NCBI GenBank assembly: GCA_016201205.1 | Contig: JACQDF010000127.1 | Coordinates: 1-38,845, forward strand | Origin: Acidobacteriota bacterium | GTDB taxonomy: Bacteria > Acidobacteriota > Terriglobia > Bryobacterales > Bryobacteraceae | Length of the DNA stretch: 38,845 bases | Direction of reading: 5' to 3' | In this document: in pieces, positions 27,425-36,008 of the stretch | Layout: each line of letters begins with the position of its first letter | How positions within the stretch are numbered: the first letter of the stretch is position 1 | Notes under the pieces: model-generated | Seen by the model: the letters and a program-made list of their open reading frames with translations, nothing else | Told to the model about the DNA's origin: nothing | Databases searched by the model: none | Program-made: the position numbers and the translations under genes

Positions 27425-28639
27425 TCAGACTGCTGACCTGCCGGCTCCCCGCGTCCCCATCCACGTCAGCGCCCCCGCCCCCGCCAGCCAAATTGCTCCC
27501 GTCCAGTACGGAGATCCCGCTCCGGCCCAATCAAACACGGCCCCCGCGTACAAAGGTCCGAAGACGCGAGTCAGGCTGAGCAAAGATTGTGTCGAGCCGA
27601 GCAGCCAGCCCTGTTCCCGGGGGCTGACGCGATGGGTGAGCAGCGCCATCTGTGCGGTGCTGGCGAGCCCGACTCCGGAGACCAGCAACACCGCCAGGTA
27701 CAGTTGCCAGCTATTCTGCGAGAAAGCAATCCCGAGGAAGCCCAGCACCAGCGCCGTCATGCCCCCCGTCGCCATCATCCGCTCTCCCAGCAACGGATTC
27801 AACCGCCGCACCAGGAATCCCTGGACCAGGGCGGCAAGCAAGCCGATGTAGGCAAACACCGTCGCGTTTTGCTGCGGGGTGTACCCCAGACGCACCAGCG
27901 TGAACACGGGGAAATTGCTTTGCAGACCGCTGAAGGCGAAGTTCAGCACAAACACCGCCGCCAGCAGCAGATGCAGCTCGCGCCGGGCCAGCACTTCCCC
28001 AAGCGGCCGTAAGGGATTGAGGTCCCTGAGGCGAAACCCTTGCTGGCTGCGGTGCTCCGGCGCCAGCGATTCCGGCAAAGCGAAGTAGCCCAACACGCAT
28101 GTGGCCAGCAGGAGCACGCCCGCGGCATAGGCCGGCGCGTGTACGCTGATGCGGCTCAGCACACCGCCCACGGCCGGTCCGATGATAAAGCCGAGGCCGA
28201 AGGCCGCTCCGATCAGTCCGAAGCTCTTGGCGCGGTCCTCCGGCGCCGTGACGTCGGCGATGTAAGCCTGCGCGGTCGAGATGTTGCCGCCGGTAATTCC
28301 GTCGAGAATGCGGGCGAAGAACATGACCGGCAGCGAACTCGCCAGCGCAAACAGGAAGTAGCCTGCCGAAGAACCGAGCAGGCTCACCAGCAGCACCGGC
28401 CGCCGGCCGTAGCGATCCGAAAGCACGCCCAGCACGGGACTGCCCACGAATTGGGCGGCCGAAAAGCTCATCGACAGCATCCCCACCGCGGTGGCGTCGG
28501 ATCGGAACTGGCGCACCAGGTAGGGGATGATCGGCAGCAGAATGCCGGCGCCCAACAGATCGAGGAATACCGTCAGAAACAGGAAGACGAGCGCCTTCCT
28601 GCTTGGCGCGGAACCGGGTGCGTTGGGCGGAACTGCGAT
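27425..28639 (-). CDS. MFS transporter (TetA/drug-exporter type)
   Basis: About 404 residues with twelve predicted helices. The signature between helices 2 and 3, GVLSDRYGRRPVLLVSLLGS, and the helix 4-5 region ARILDGITGGNISTAQAYIA place it in the tetracycline/multidrug resistance exporter group (TetA, NorA-like). The substrate is unknown. The start is a problem: the first helix (ALVFLFLTVFLDLLGAGILL) is encoded upstream of the first acceptable codon, TTG 28555. The frame is open back to the infB end, but no ATG, GTG or TTG precedes that helix. An ATC at 28639, ten bases after GGAG, is the best guess. The gene follows infB by 4 bases. Confidence 0.8.
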   Translation of the reverse strand: MAVPPNAPGSAPSRKALVFLFLTVFLDLLGAGILLPIIPYLVRQFRSDATAVGMLSMSFSAAQFVGSPVLGVLSDRYGRRPVLLVSLLGSSAGYFLFALASSLPVMFFARILDGITGGNISTAQAYIADVTAPEDRAKSFGLIGAAFGLGFIIGPAVGGVLSRISVHAPAYAAGVLLLATCVLGYFALPESLAPEHRSQQGFRLRDLNPLRPLGEVLARRELHLLLAAVFVLNFAFSGLQSNFPVFTLVRLGYTPQQNATVFAYIGLLAALVQGFLVRRLNPLLGERMMATGGMTALVLGFLGIAFSQNSWQLYLAVLLVSGVGLASTAQMALLTHRVSPREQGWLLGSTQSLLSLTRVFGPLYAGAVFDWAGAGSPYWTGAIWLAGAGALTWMGTRGAGRSAV

Positions 28640-28643
28640 AACG

Positions 28644-31511
28644 CTAAATCTCCGCGGCCCGTTTCTCGGTAGTGAAGGCTTCGATGATGTCGTTCGGCTT
28701 CACGTCGTTGTAGCCGGCCAGGCTGATCCCACACTCGTAGCCGGTCTTCACTTCGCTGACGTCATCCTTGAACCGGCGCAGCGAGCCGATCTTGCCGGTA
28801 TGCACGACGATGTTGTCCCGCACCAGGCGGACCTGCGCATCGCGCGGAATGACGCCGTCCTGCACCATCGACCCGGCGACCATGCCAACCTTGCTGATGC
28901 GGAAGACCTCGCGCACCTGAGCCCGGCCTTTGTGGATCTCCCGGATCACCGGCTCGAGCAGACCGGCCATCGCCTTCTTCATCTCGTCGGTCAGCTCGTA
29001 GATGATCGTGTGCAGGCGAAGATCGACGCTCTCCTTCTCGGCGAGCGCGGCGGCGTTTTTCTCCGGCCTCACGTTGAAGCCGACGATCACGCCATTGGAC
29101 GCGGAGGCGAGCAGCACGTCGGTTTCGGTGATGGCGCCGACTCCGGCGTGGAGAACGCGCACCTTGACTTTTTCCGTGGTGAGCTTCTGCAACGTGTCGG
29201 AGAGCACTTCCGCGGTGCCGCCAACGTCCCCCTTGAGGATGATGTTGAGCTCCTTGACCTGGCCTTCCCGCAGCGACTGGGCCAGCGATTCCAGCGTGAC
29301 GCGGGCGCCTTTCTTCATCTGCTCCTCGCGCGCCTTGCGCTCGCGATACATCACGATCTGCTTGGCTTTGGCCGTATCGGTGACTACCTGGAAGGTGTCG
29401 CCGACGTCGGGCACCTCATCGAGCCCCAATACTTCGACGGGCATGGACGGCCCGGCTTCCTTCAGCAAATTGCCACGGTCGTCAAACATCGCTCGTACGC
29501 GCGAGAACACCGAGCCGCAAACGAAATAATCGCTGACGCGCAACGTTCCCTTGTGCACCAGCACGGTAGCGACCGGGCCGCGGCCGCGGTCCAGTTGCGC
29601 CTCGAGCACGCTGCCCACCGCCGGGCGGTTGGGATTCGCCTTCAGAGACTGAAGGTCGGTCACCAGCAGGATCATCTCGAGCAGCAGGTCGATATTCTGC
29701 TTCGTCTTGGCGGATAGAGGAACGGTGACCGTTTCGCCGCCCCAATCCTCCGGCATCAGGCCAAGATCGGTAAGCTGCTGCTTGATGCGTTCCGGCTGCG
29801 CCTCGGGCTTGTCGATCTTGTTGATGGCGACGACGATGGGCACTTTCGCCGCGCGTGCGTGATCGATCGCCTCACGGGTCTGCGGCATCACACCGTCATC
29901 GGCGGCCACCACCAGCACGACGATATCGGTGACTTTCGCGCCACGGGCCCGCATGCGTGTAAACGCTTCGTGGCCAGGCGTGTCAATGAAGACGATCTTA
30001 CGTCCGTTCTTCTCGACGCAGTACGCGCCGATATGCTGCGTAATGCCGCCGAACTCGCCTTCCACGACATTGGATTCGCGAATCGCGTCGAGCAGGGAGG
30101 TCTTGCCGTGATCGACGTGGCCCATGATCGTAATCACCGGAGGCCGGGGCGTCATATCCTGAGCATCTTCCGCCATTTCCAGGTCGAAGGTTGCTTCTTC
30201 CTCGAAGGTCATCTCGGTGGTGGCGGCGCCGAAGTCTCTGGCCAGATTTTCAGCCATCTTCACGTCCAGGGTCTGGTTGATGGTGGCAAAAATCTTGCGA
30301 TCGACGAGCTTCTTGATCACCAGATTGGCCTTGATGCCAAGCTTCTCGGAAAGCTCCTTGACGGTGATGCCTTCCGAGACGGTGATTTCTTTATTGGGGG
30401 CGACAACCTGCTCGGGCGCCTGCCTCCTGGCAATCAGGCGCTGGTCTTTCTCTTCGATTTCCGGCTTACGATGGCGGTCACGCGCACGCTTGGCCAGGTC
30501 CCGGCGGCTGTCGGCGGGGAGAGCCGCCGGTTCCGGCCGCACGGGCGTCGTGGGATGCATCGGACGCACCCCGGGGCGCTGTGGTCTGCCAGCGGGCTGA
30601 GATCCTGGTTTCAGGATCGGCTGCCCGGGACGAATCGGGCCGCGATAAATGGGCTGTCCAGGCACCGGCGCGGATGGTCTCCCCGGCATCGGCGCGCGTG
30701 CAACAGGCTGCCCGGGCGACGCTTTCGGCTGCGTCTGCAAACGCAGCACCAGGTCCGGCCGCGGCGGCACCACGGGACGAGCCGCCGGCTGGCCAACGAG
30801 AACGGGCTTGGCGGCGGGTGCGGCCGGCCGCTGGCTGGGCGGGGCAGACATGGGCAGACCGGGAGCGGTGACAGAGCCGGGCGCCGAGGGTGGGGCGGCC
30901 GGCGCGGGACGTGGTTTCCGGGGAACCAGCAGGGCGGCTGAAGCGCCCTCGACGGGTCCCGCAGTCTCCACACCCGATGGAAGCGGCTGCCGTGGGCCTG
31001 TCAGGATTTGTCCCGGACGCGGTGGGGGAACGGGCTTGGCAGGGATGGCGATCGTTCGTGGAAGGGGGGCCGGAATGGTGGGCGGAGCCGCCGGTGTAGC
31101 GGGAAACTCCCGAAGAACCGGCCCGCTGGCCATGGGACCCGCCAGCGGCGGCCGCAGCGGCGTCGAGGACCGCGCGAATCGATCCAAAGAGAAAGTCGAA
31201 GGCTGCTCAGCCTCGGAGGCAGCCCCCGCGCTCGCGGTTACCGCGGCTTGCTCATCGGCGGGTGGCGCCCCGCCGGCGGCAGACAAATCTGCTTCGTGCT
31301 CGGGAGGCTCAGCGACTGCCGTTGCCGTCTCGAGGACGGCGCCGCCGCCGTCAAGGCCAAACATTCGACGCAATTGGATCGCGACCTCCTCGTCAATTGA
31401 GCTGGAGTGAGTTTTTTTCTCGGCGACTCCGAGTTCGGGGAGCAGGTCGAGAATGCGGTTTGGCTTGACTTCCAGCTCCCGCGCCAGCTCGTTGATTCGA
31501 ATCTTGGTCAT
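28644..31511 (-). CDS. infB: Translation initiation factor IF-2
   Basis: 955 residues. IF-2 is the GTPase that positions fMet-tRNA on the 30S subunit. The N-terminal domain is [20 protein letters not shown]; residues about 60-340 are a proline/alanine-rich linker, long and low in complexity; and a second IF2N domain ([20 protein letters not shown]) follows. The GTPase has [14 protein letters not shown] (G1), [15 protein letters not shown] (G3), [11 protein letters not shown] (G4) and SAKTKQN (G5). The C-terminal domains II-IV finish with [20 protein letters not shown]. It is preceded by nusA with 97 bases between; the ylxR and L7Ae-like genes often found there in other phyla are absent. Confidence 0.98.
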   Translation of the reverse strand: MTKIRINELARELEVKPNRILDLLPELGVAEKKTHSSSIDEEVAIQLRRMFGLDGGGAVLETATAVAEPPEHEADLSAAGGAPPADEQAAVTASAGAASEAEQPSTFSLDRFARSSTPLRPPLAGPMASGPVLREFPATPAAPPTIPAPLPRTIAIPAKPVPPPRPGQILTGPRQPLPSGVETAGPVEGASAALLVPRKPRPAPAAPPSAPGSVTAPGLPMSAPPSQRPAAPAAKPVLVGQPAARPVVPPRPDLVLRLQTQPKASPGQPVARAPMPGRPSAPVPGQPIYRGPIRPGQPILKPGSQPAGRPQRPGVRPMHPTTPVRPEPAALPADSRRDLAKRARDRHRKPEIEEKDQRLIARRQAPEQVVAPNKEITVSEGITVKELSEKLGIKANLVIKKLVDRKIFATINQTLDVKMAENLARDFGAATTEMTFEEEATFDLEMAEDAQDMTPRPPVITIMGHVDHGKTSLLDAIRESNVVEGEFGGITQHIGAYCVEKNGRKIVFIDTPGHEAFTRMRARGAKVTDIVVLVVAADDGVMPQTREAIDHARAAKVPIVVAINKIDKPEAQPERIKQQLTDLGLMPEDWGGETVTVPLSAKTKQNIDLLLEMILLVTDLQSLKANPNRPAVGSVLEAQLDRGRGPVATVLVHKGTLRVSDYFVCGSVFSRVRAMFDDRGNLLKEAGPSMPVEVLGLDEVPDVGDTFQVVTDTAKAKQIVMYRERKAREEQMKKGARVTLESLAQSLREGQVKELNIILKGDVGGTAEVLSDTLQKLTTEKVKVRVLHAGVGAITETDVLLASASNGVIVGFNVRPEKNAAALAEKESVDLRLHTIIYELTDEMKKAMAGLLEPVIREIHKGRAQVREVFRISKVGMVAGSMVQDGVIPRDAQVRLVRDNIVVHTGKIGSLRRFKDDVSEVKTGYECGISLAGYNDVKPNDIIEAFTTEKRAAEI

Positions 31512-31608
31512 ACCTCAGAAATATGAAGTTCCTTCTGCGCAGTCTCCACGTGTCTGCTTCCCATCGAAAGCACGGTGCGACGCGTCCGCTAGCTCGCCGT
31601 TGGCTTCC

Positions 31609-33141
31609 TTACTCCGCGCTTTTTATCGTATCAGATTCGCTCTCCAAGTACCTAGGCTCCGCACTCGGAGGCGCTTCCGCCCCGGGGGCCTGCTCGCTGC
31701 TTGCGGCGTTTGCGGATCCGGCTTCAGCCTCTTTGGATGCCTCCTCGACCGGTTCCGGCGACTCCGCTTCCGCTGGAGGAGCTTCGGCGGCGTCCACGGT
31801 TTCTTCCGGCACCTGGACGGCCTGTGGCGCAGCTTCCGCATCCGCCGCCGCCGCCGTTTCGACTTCCGCCGGCGCTACTTCAAACTGGCCGTAGTAACTG
31901 TTCACGGCGACCTGGATGCTTTCAACCATCTCGGAGCTCATTCCGGCCGCCTCGAGTTCCTCCGGCGTCATGGCGCCGAGCTTCTCGACGGTGGGAATGC
32001 CGGACTCGATGAGCCGCTGGGCGATGCTCTCCGCAATGCCATGCCCGATCAGCACCGAAACGGGCGCGCCAGGCACGGTAAGAGCCTCCATAGCGGATTC
32101 CACTTCCTGGCGCTTTTCTTCCTCGCTCTTGATGTCAATGCGCCACACCAGCAGTTTCGAGGCGAGCCGGACGTTTTGTCCCTTCTTGCCGATGGCGAGG
32201 GAAAGCTGGCTGTCGTCTACGATCACCTCCATGTGCTTTTCCGGCAAGCTCAGGATGGACACTCGAGTGATCTTGGCCGGGCTCAACGCATGGGTGGCGA
32301 AGACCGCCGGGTCCTCGGAGTACTCGATGATGTCGATCTTCTCGCCTCGCAGCTCGCGGATGATCGACTGAACGCGCATGCCCTTCATGCCGACGCAGGC
32401 CCCCACGCTGTCCACTTCGCGGTCGCGGCTGCTGACGGCGATCTTGGTGCGCTCGCCGGCCTCGCGGGCGCATCCCCGGATCAGCACGGTTCCGTCGTAG
32501 ATTTCCGGCACCTCCTGCTCAAACAGGCGCTCGACCAGCTCAGGCGCCGCCCGCGAAACCAGAACCCCCGCGTTCTTTCCGGCCTTTTCCACGCTCTTGA
32601 TCACGCACCGGATGCGGTCTCCGACGGAGAAGTTCTCCAGCTTGGACTGCTCCTTTCTGGGCAGCCGCGCCTCTGTCTTGCCCAGGTCGCACAACAGATC
32701 CAACCCTTCCATTCTCTTGACTGCGCAATTCACCATTTCGCCGACGCGGTTGGCGTATTCCGCATAAACCGTTTCCCGCTCGGCTTCCCGCACCTTCTGG
32801 AGAATCACCTGTTTGGCGGTCTGGGCCGAGATGCGGCCCAGCGATTCGGTGGATCTGAAAATGCGGATCTCCTGGCCCACCTCCGCCGCCGGGTCGCTGC
32901 GGCGCGCCTGCTCGAGCGTCATCTCGCGAATCGGATCGGTGATCTCCTCCACCACCTTGTAAACGGCGAAGATCCGCACGCCCTGGCTGCGATCCTCCAG
33001 ATCCGCCACCAGGTCTTCCGTGGTGCGGAAGTGCTTGCGGGCAGCCACCAGCATGGCGTCCTTCACCGCGTCAAACACGATCTGCGGGTCAATGCCCTTC
33101 TCCTTGCTGAGAAGCTCGATGGACTGGAAGATATTGTCCAA
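31609..33141 (-). CDS. nusA: Transcription termination/antitermination protein NusA
   Basis: 510 residues from TTG 33141. NusA binds RNA polymerase and nascent RNA and modulates pausing, termination and antitermination. The domains are the N-terminal RNAP-binding part (DNIFQSIELLSKEKGIDPQI), S1 (VGDRIRCVIKSVEKAGKNAG), KH1 and KH2 (IAVSSRDREVDSVGACVGMK, LSLAIGKKGQNVRLASKLL), then a helix-hairpin-helix-like acidic tail (AMTPEELEAAGMSSEMVESI) and a low-complexity Ala/Glu end. AGAAGGAG (33148-33155) sits six bases before the TTG, making it the likely start; an upstream GTG at 33192 overlaps rimP by 7 bases and has no such site. Confidence 0.96.
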   Translation of the reverse strand: MDNIFQSIELLSKEKGIDPQIVFDAVKDAMLVAARKHFRTTEDLVADLEDRSQGVRIFAVYKVVEEITDPIREMTLEQARRSDPAAEVGQEIRIFRSTESLGRISAQTAKQVILQKVREAERETVYAEYANRVGEMVNCAVKRMEGLDLLCDLGKTEARLPRKEQSKLENFSVGDRIRCVIKSVEKAGKNAGVLVSRAAPELVERLFEQEVPEIYDGTVLIRGCAREAGERTKIAVSSRDREVDSVGACVGMKGMRVQSIIRELRGEKIDIIEYSEDPAVFATHALSPAKITRVSILSLPEKHMEVIVDDSQLSLAIGKKGQNVRLASKLLVWRIDIKSEEEKRQEVESAMEALTVPGAPVSVLIGHGIAESIAQRLIESGIPTVEKLGAMTPEELEAAGMSSEMVESIQVAVNSYYGQFEVAPAEVETAAAADAEAAPQAVQVPEETVDAAEAPPAEAESPEPVEEASKEAEAGSANAASSEQAPGAEAPPSAEPRYLESESDTIKSAE

Positions 33142-33147
33142 ACCTGA

Positions 33148-33155
33148 CTCCTTCT
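33148..33155 (-). promoter_or_regulatory. Ribosome binding site that fixes the nusA start at TTG
   Basis: On the minus strand AGAAGGAG precedes TTG 33141 by six bases and is close to the ideal anti-16S sequence. It favours a TTG start for nusA over GTG 33192. Confidence 0.65.
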
Positions 33156-33185
33156 GTTCTCTTCTGGGTTGTTGGATCGCGGGAG

Positions 33186-33662
33186 CTACCACTCAAACTT
33201 CAGGTTCGCCTGTTCCACCTCGTCCAGGGGGAAATCAATAAGCTTGCCTGGGGATGCCTCCAACGTGATGACGCGGCCGGTGATGCCGGCCAATGTCCCC
33301 TCCCAACGCCGCCTGTTTTCGACCGGGGATCTCAGCACCACTCTGGCTTTCTGGCCGGTGAAACGCTCAAAATCCCGCGCGGTCTTGAGCTTCCTCTCGA
33401 CGCCCGGGGAGGAGACTTCGAGAGTGTAGCCGGCGCCCGGCACAACGTCCTCCACGTCGAGGATGACGCCAACCTGGTGCGAGATCAGCTCACAATCGGA
33501 GTGAGTAACGCCAGCCGGCTTGTCGATATAAATGCGCAACACGCGGTTTCTGCCGCCTCCCGCCAACTCCACATCCACGATCTCGATGCCTTCCGACGCG
33601 CCCACTCGGTCCGCGATTTCATGAACCTTGCCGAGCACGGACTGCTTTGCTTCCAGAGACAT
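33186..33662 (-). CDS. rimP: Ribosome maturation factor RimP
   Basis: 158 residues from ATG 33662 (MSLEAKQSVLGKVHEIADRV). RimP assists 30S assembly. The conserved segments GIEIVDVELAGGGRNRVLRI, YIDKPAGVTHSDCELISHQV and YTLEVSSPGVERKLKTARDF (the SSPGxxRxL motif) are all present, followed by an SH3-like C-terminal domain. It is the first gene of rimP-nusA-infB and ends within the upstream open frame of nusA. An in-frame TTG at 33710, seven bases after AAGGAG, would add MLRYKWARCPLFCSKA; that extension would run through a terminator-like hairpin. Which start is used is unclear. Confidence 0.93.
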   Translation of the reverse strand: MSLEAKQSVLGKVHEIADRVGASEGIEIVDVELAGGGRNRVLRIYIDKPAGVTHSDCELISHQVGVILDVEDVVPGAGYTLEVSSPGVERKLKTARDFERFTGQKARVVLRSPVENRRRWEGTLAGITGRVITLEASPGKLIDFPLDEVEQANLKFEW

Positions 33663-33673
33663 CGCCTTAGAAC

Positions 33674-33698
33674 AAAAAAGTGGGCATCGGGCCCACTT
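33674..33698 (-). terminator. Terminator-like hairpin in the rimP leader
   Basis: On the minus strand AAGTGGGC, a 5-base loop, GCCCACTT and a run of T form a textbook intrinsic terminator (8-bp stem). It ends 11 bases before the rimP ATG at 33662, too close for a promoter in between. It therefore either ends transcripts from the LRR gene or acts as an attenuator of rimP-nusA-infB. Confidence 0.75.
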
Positions 33699-33721
33699 GT
33701 ATCGCAACAAACTCCTTCTTT

Positions 33722-33727
33722 ATTATA
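33722..33727 (-). promoter_or_regulatory. Perfect -10 box upstream of rimP
   Basis: TATAAT on the minus strand (reading from 33727 to 33722), followed by AAAGAAGGAG. No good -35 hexamer is seen 16-18 bases upstream. Transcription from here would begin near 33715 and pass through the terminator-like hairpin. Confidence 0.4.
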
Positions 33728-33780
33728 CATGACACCGCCGGGCTCTCCGGCGGCCAGGGGAGTCAGGGAGTCAGGCCGGG

Positions 33781-34362
33781 CTACTTTTTCTCCTCTGCCT
33801 TTTTTTCGGCAGGTTTCGCCTCTGTATCCCAGCCGGTCACCACGCTCGCATTGGGCAACGACTTCTTGAGCTTCTCGATGCCCTCTTTGGTCACCTTGGT
33901 CTGCCAGACGTAGAGGTTCTTCAGGCTGCCCAGCCCGGTCAGGTGAGCCAGGCCGGCGTCGGTAATGGCCGTGTTGTAAAGGTTCAGGTACGTCAGCTTC
34001 TTCATGCCGGCCAAATTCACGAGTCCTTTGTCTGTGATCTTGGTTCCTTCCAGGTGCAATTCCTCGAGGTCGGTAAGCCCCTTGACGTAGGCAAGGCCGG
34101 CATCGGTGAGCGAAGTCTTGCCCAGATGGAGCTGCGCCACTCGTTTGAGGGAGGCGACGGCAGCGACATGCTCGTCCCGGATGGCGGCGCCTTCCAGGTA
34201 AAAGCTGACCTCGCGACGCTCGTCGTTCTGGGCGATCTGGCGAACGCTGCCGCCGGCCTTCTCGATGGCGGCGATCGCCTTGGCCTCGGGATCGGCTGGG
34301 GCGGTGGCTTGTTTTTTTTGGCCAGCCTGGAGCCAAGCCAAGGGAAACGGCAAGAGTTTCAT
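33781..34362 (-). CDS. Leucine-rich-repeat protein, probably exported
   Basis: 193 residues from ATG 34362 (MKLLPFPLAWLQAGQKKQAT), whose start looks like a weak signal peptide. Residues about 70-170 are four to five 24-residue leucine-rich repeats of the bacterial type: LKRVAQLHLGKTSLTDAGLA, then LTDLEELHLEGTKITDKGLV, MKKLTYLNLYNTAITDAGLA and LGSLKNLYVWQTKVTKEGIE. The C-terminus AKPAEKKAEEKK is a charged tail. LRR proteins of this kind are numerous in Acidobacteria and Planctomycetes; the partner is unknown. No Shine-Dalgarno is evident. It diverges from the 34675 gene. Confidence 0.75.
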   Translation of the reverse strand: MKLLPFPLAWLQAGQKKQATAPADPEAKAIAAIEKAGGSVRQIAQNDERREVSFYLEGAAIRDEHVAAVASLKRVAQLHLGKTSLTDAGLAYVKGLTDLEELHLEGTKITDKGLVNLAGMKKLTYLNLYNTAITDAGLAHLTGLGSLKNLYVWQTKVTKEGIEKLKKSLPNASVVTGWDTEAKPAEKKAEEKK

Positions 34363-34391
34363 GGGGAAGATGATACAGCGTGGAAAGGCGC

Positions 34392-34419
34392 TTGACAATT
34401 TCTGTACTTCAATGATAAT
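34392..34419 (+). promoter_or_regulatory. Near-consensus sigma70 promoter of the 34675-arsR-arsM operon
   Basis: TTGACA (34392-34397), 16 bases, GATAAT (34414-34419). The -35 is perfect and the -10 differs from consensus at one base. It directs transcription into the repeat-rich leader and then the TIM-barrel, arsR and arsM genes. It starts inside the region just upstream of the LRR gene. Confidence 0.5.
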
Positions 34420-34441
34420 AGAAATATGCGTCTGGTTCCTC

Positions 34442-34645
34442 GGTGGGGTCAGGCTTTCAGCCTGCCGCCGGGCTTCCGCCCGGCGCGGGACTCAGCGCCG
34501 ATGGCGCGGGACTCAGCGCCGGCTGGCGCGGGACTCAGCGCCGATGGCGCGGGACTCAGCGCCGGCTGGCGCGGGACTCAGCGCCGATGGCGCGGGACTC
34601 AGCGCCGGCTGGAAAGCCGGCGGCAGCCAAGAATGGCCGCCCCAC
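34442..34645 (+). repeat. Intergenic palindromic element with six hairpin units
   Basis: Six alternating 21- and 22-base units (34482-34610) each contain GGCGC GGGACTCA GCGCC, a 5-bp stem with an 8-base loop; linkers alternate GAT and GGCT. The block is flanked by AGGCTTTCAGCCT and GCCGGGCTTCCGCCCGGC hairpins on the left and GCCGGCTGGAAAGCCGGC on the right. The outer ends, GGTGGGGTC and GGCCGCCCCACGCC, are roughly inverted. The right part resembles 3679-3712. The element fills most of the 312-base gap between the divergent genes and would be transcribed as the 5' leader of the 34675 gene. Confidence 0.85.
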
Positions 34646-34674
34646 GCCGGACGAGCCGCGGTGAGATACGGATT

Positions 34675-35631
34675 ATGCTGACACGAAGGCTATTGCTGAC
34701 GGAACTGGCAGCCGGCCTGATGCCCGCCGCTTCGGGCTTCTGGAAGACCGCCATTGGACTGAATGGATTTGGCTCCTCCGAGCGCGTCTTCAACCAGAGA
34801 TACGAACTCGATCAGATCCTGAAATTCGCCCGGGATGAGGGGTTCGATGGGATCGAGTGGTGGCCGTTCCACGCTCCTTATCCCCATCCCGACGACGACA
34901 CCATGATCCAGGCGCTGCGGAGCAAAGTGGAATCCTACGGCATCCGGATCTTCTCGATCCAGACGAGCACGCGCGGCGCCAATCCGGTTCACGCCGATCC
35001 GGCCGTCAGGCGCCAGTATGCCGAGTTGCTCAAAGGCCAGATCGACCTGGCCCGAAAGCTGGGGTGCGAGGCGGCCGGAGTGTGGCCGCCTCCGCTGCCG
35101 GCGGCAAAAGGTCTGGGGGAAGACGAGATCATTGAGCGGCTGGCGGAAAGCCTGCGCCCTGCCGCACGCCATGCCACCGACCACGGGCTGATTCTGGCCA
35201 TTGAGGGCGAGCCTCCGCTGGTGATCAACTCCCCGGTGCGGTATCAAAAACTGTTCGCGGCTGTCGGGATGAAGGAATTCAAGGTCATTTTCGACCCCAG
35301 CCATTTCGATCTGCTCACGGGCGGAAAACGGCGGCCGGATCTGCTGCTCGAGCAACTTGGCGTCGGCCGCGTCGGATACGTCCAGTTCACCGACGGGGAC
35401 GGCACTCTCCGGGTGCGACCGGACGGCAGCGTGGGCACCTCGAAGCATCTCGCCGCCGGCCAGGGGAAGTACGACATTCCCCGGCTTCTGAAGATGCTCC
35501 ACCGCGGCGGGTTTCGCGGCTGGATTCAGATGGACACCTGGGAAACCGAGGATCCCTTTCAGGCTTCCCGCGCCGGCAAGAAGGCCGTAGACGCGGCCGC
35601 GCGCCGGTTGGCTGGACGGAGGCGGAACTAA
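34675..35631 (+). CDS. Exported sugar phosphate isomerase/epimerase-like TIM barrel
   Basis: 318 residues. MLTRRLLLTELAAGLMPAAS looks like a twin-arginine-like or Sec signal. The xylose-isomerase-like barrel follows: FDGIEWWPFHAPYPHPDD (Glu), LILAIEGEPPLVINS (Glu), KVIFDPSHFDLLTGG (Asp, His), VGYVQFTDGDGTL and GWIQMDTWETEDP (acidic C-terminal ligand). The metal ligands are plausible, but the substrate is unknown. It is first in an operon: the TAA stop shares its final A with the ATG of the arsR-like gene. A functional link to arsenic is not obvious. Confidence 0.8.
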   Translation: MLTRRLLLTELAAGLMPAASGFWKTAIGLNGFGSSERVFNQRYELDQILKFARDEGFDGIEWWPFHAPYPHPDDDTMIQALRSKVESYGIRIFSIQTSTRGANPVHADPAVRRQYAELLKGQIDLARKLGCEAAGVWPPPLPAAKGLGEDEIIERLAESLRPAARHATDHGLILAIEGEPPLVINSPVRYQKLFAAVGMKEFKVIFDPSHFDLLTGGKRRPDLLLEQLGVGRVGYVQFTDGDGTLRVRPDGSVGTSKHLAAGQGKYDIPRLLKMLHRGGFRGWIQMDTWETEDPFQASRAGKKAVDAAARRLAGRRRN

Positions 35632-36005
35632 TGGAGGGGGCTGCCGGCAGGCAGGGGCGATCCCTGACACTCCCCGATCAGACCGCACGCTACGCCGACA
35701 TGTTCTCCGCCATGGGCGCCGAACACAGGCTGCGCATCCTGCGCCTGCTGCTCTCGGCGTACCCCAAGGGCATGACCGCCGGCGATATCCAGGAGGAATT
35801 GGGCCTGTCGGCTTCCAACCTGTCGCATCATCTCGAGAAGCTTCGCAACGAAGATCTCCTCACCGTGCGCCGGGAAGGCACCTTCCTCTGGTACGCCGCC
35901 AGTACAGACACACTCCAGGAGCTGCTTCGCTGGCTCTATGCGGAGTGCTGCACGCGGAACAAAGTCGTTCCGCCCGAGACCGTAGTCCAAATCCGAAAGG
36001 CTTGA
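35631..36005 (+). CDS. arsR: ArsR-family regulator
   Basis: 124 residues. The winged-helix core is ADMFSAMGAEHRLRILRLLL, then GMTAGDIQEELGLSASNLSH, HLEKLRNEDLLTVRREGTFL and WYAAS, characteristic of ArsR/SmtB repressors. The C-terminal helix has Cys106-Cys107 (LYAECCTRNK), a likely As(III)-binding pair. Known CC-type ArsR proteins use a third Cys a few residues further on, and none is present here. It probably represses its own operon and is released by arsenite. It overlaps the preceding stop and lies 3 bases before arsM. Confidence 0.9.
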   Translation: MEGAAGRQGRSLTLPDQTARYADMFSAMGAEHRLRILRLLLSAYPKGMTAGDIQEELGLSASNLSHHLEKLRNEDLLTVRREGTFLWYAASTDTLQELLRWLYAECCTRNKVVPPETVVQIRKA

Positions 36006-36008
36006 AGC

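Noticed and set aside
31453-33147. Plus-strand open frame of 564 codons opposite nusA
   Set aside because: It is the mirror of the nusA reading frame in a GC-rich genome, shows no domain of its own, and has His/Arg/Leu-rich composition typical of antisense frames.
34482-34610. Possible CRISPR array (regular 21/22-base units)
   Set aside because: The units are contiguous with only 3-4 base linkers, so there are no spacers, and no cas gene is nearby.
34426-34674. N-terminal extension of the 34675 gene through the repeat block (open frame from 34426)
   Set aside because: The extension would be a Gly/Ala/Arg tandem repeat followed by an internal signal peptide. The start at 34675 gives a normal signal sequence.
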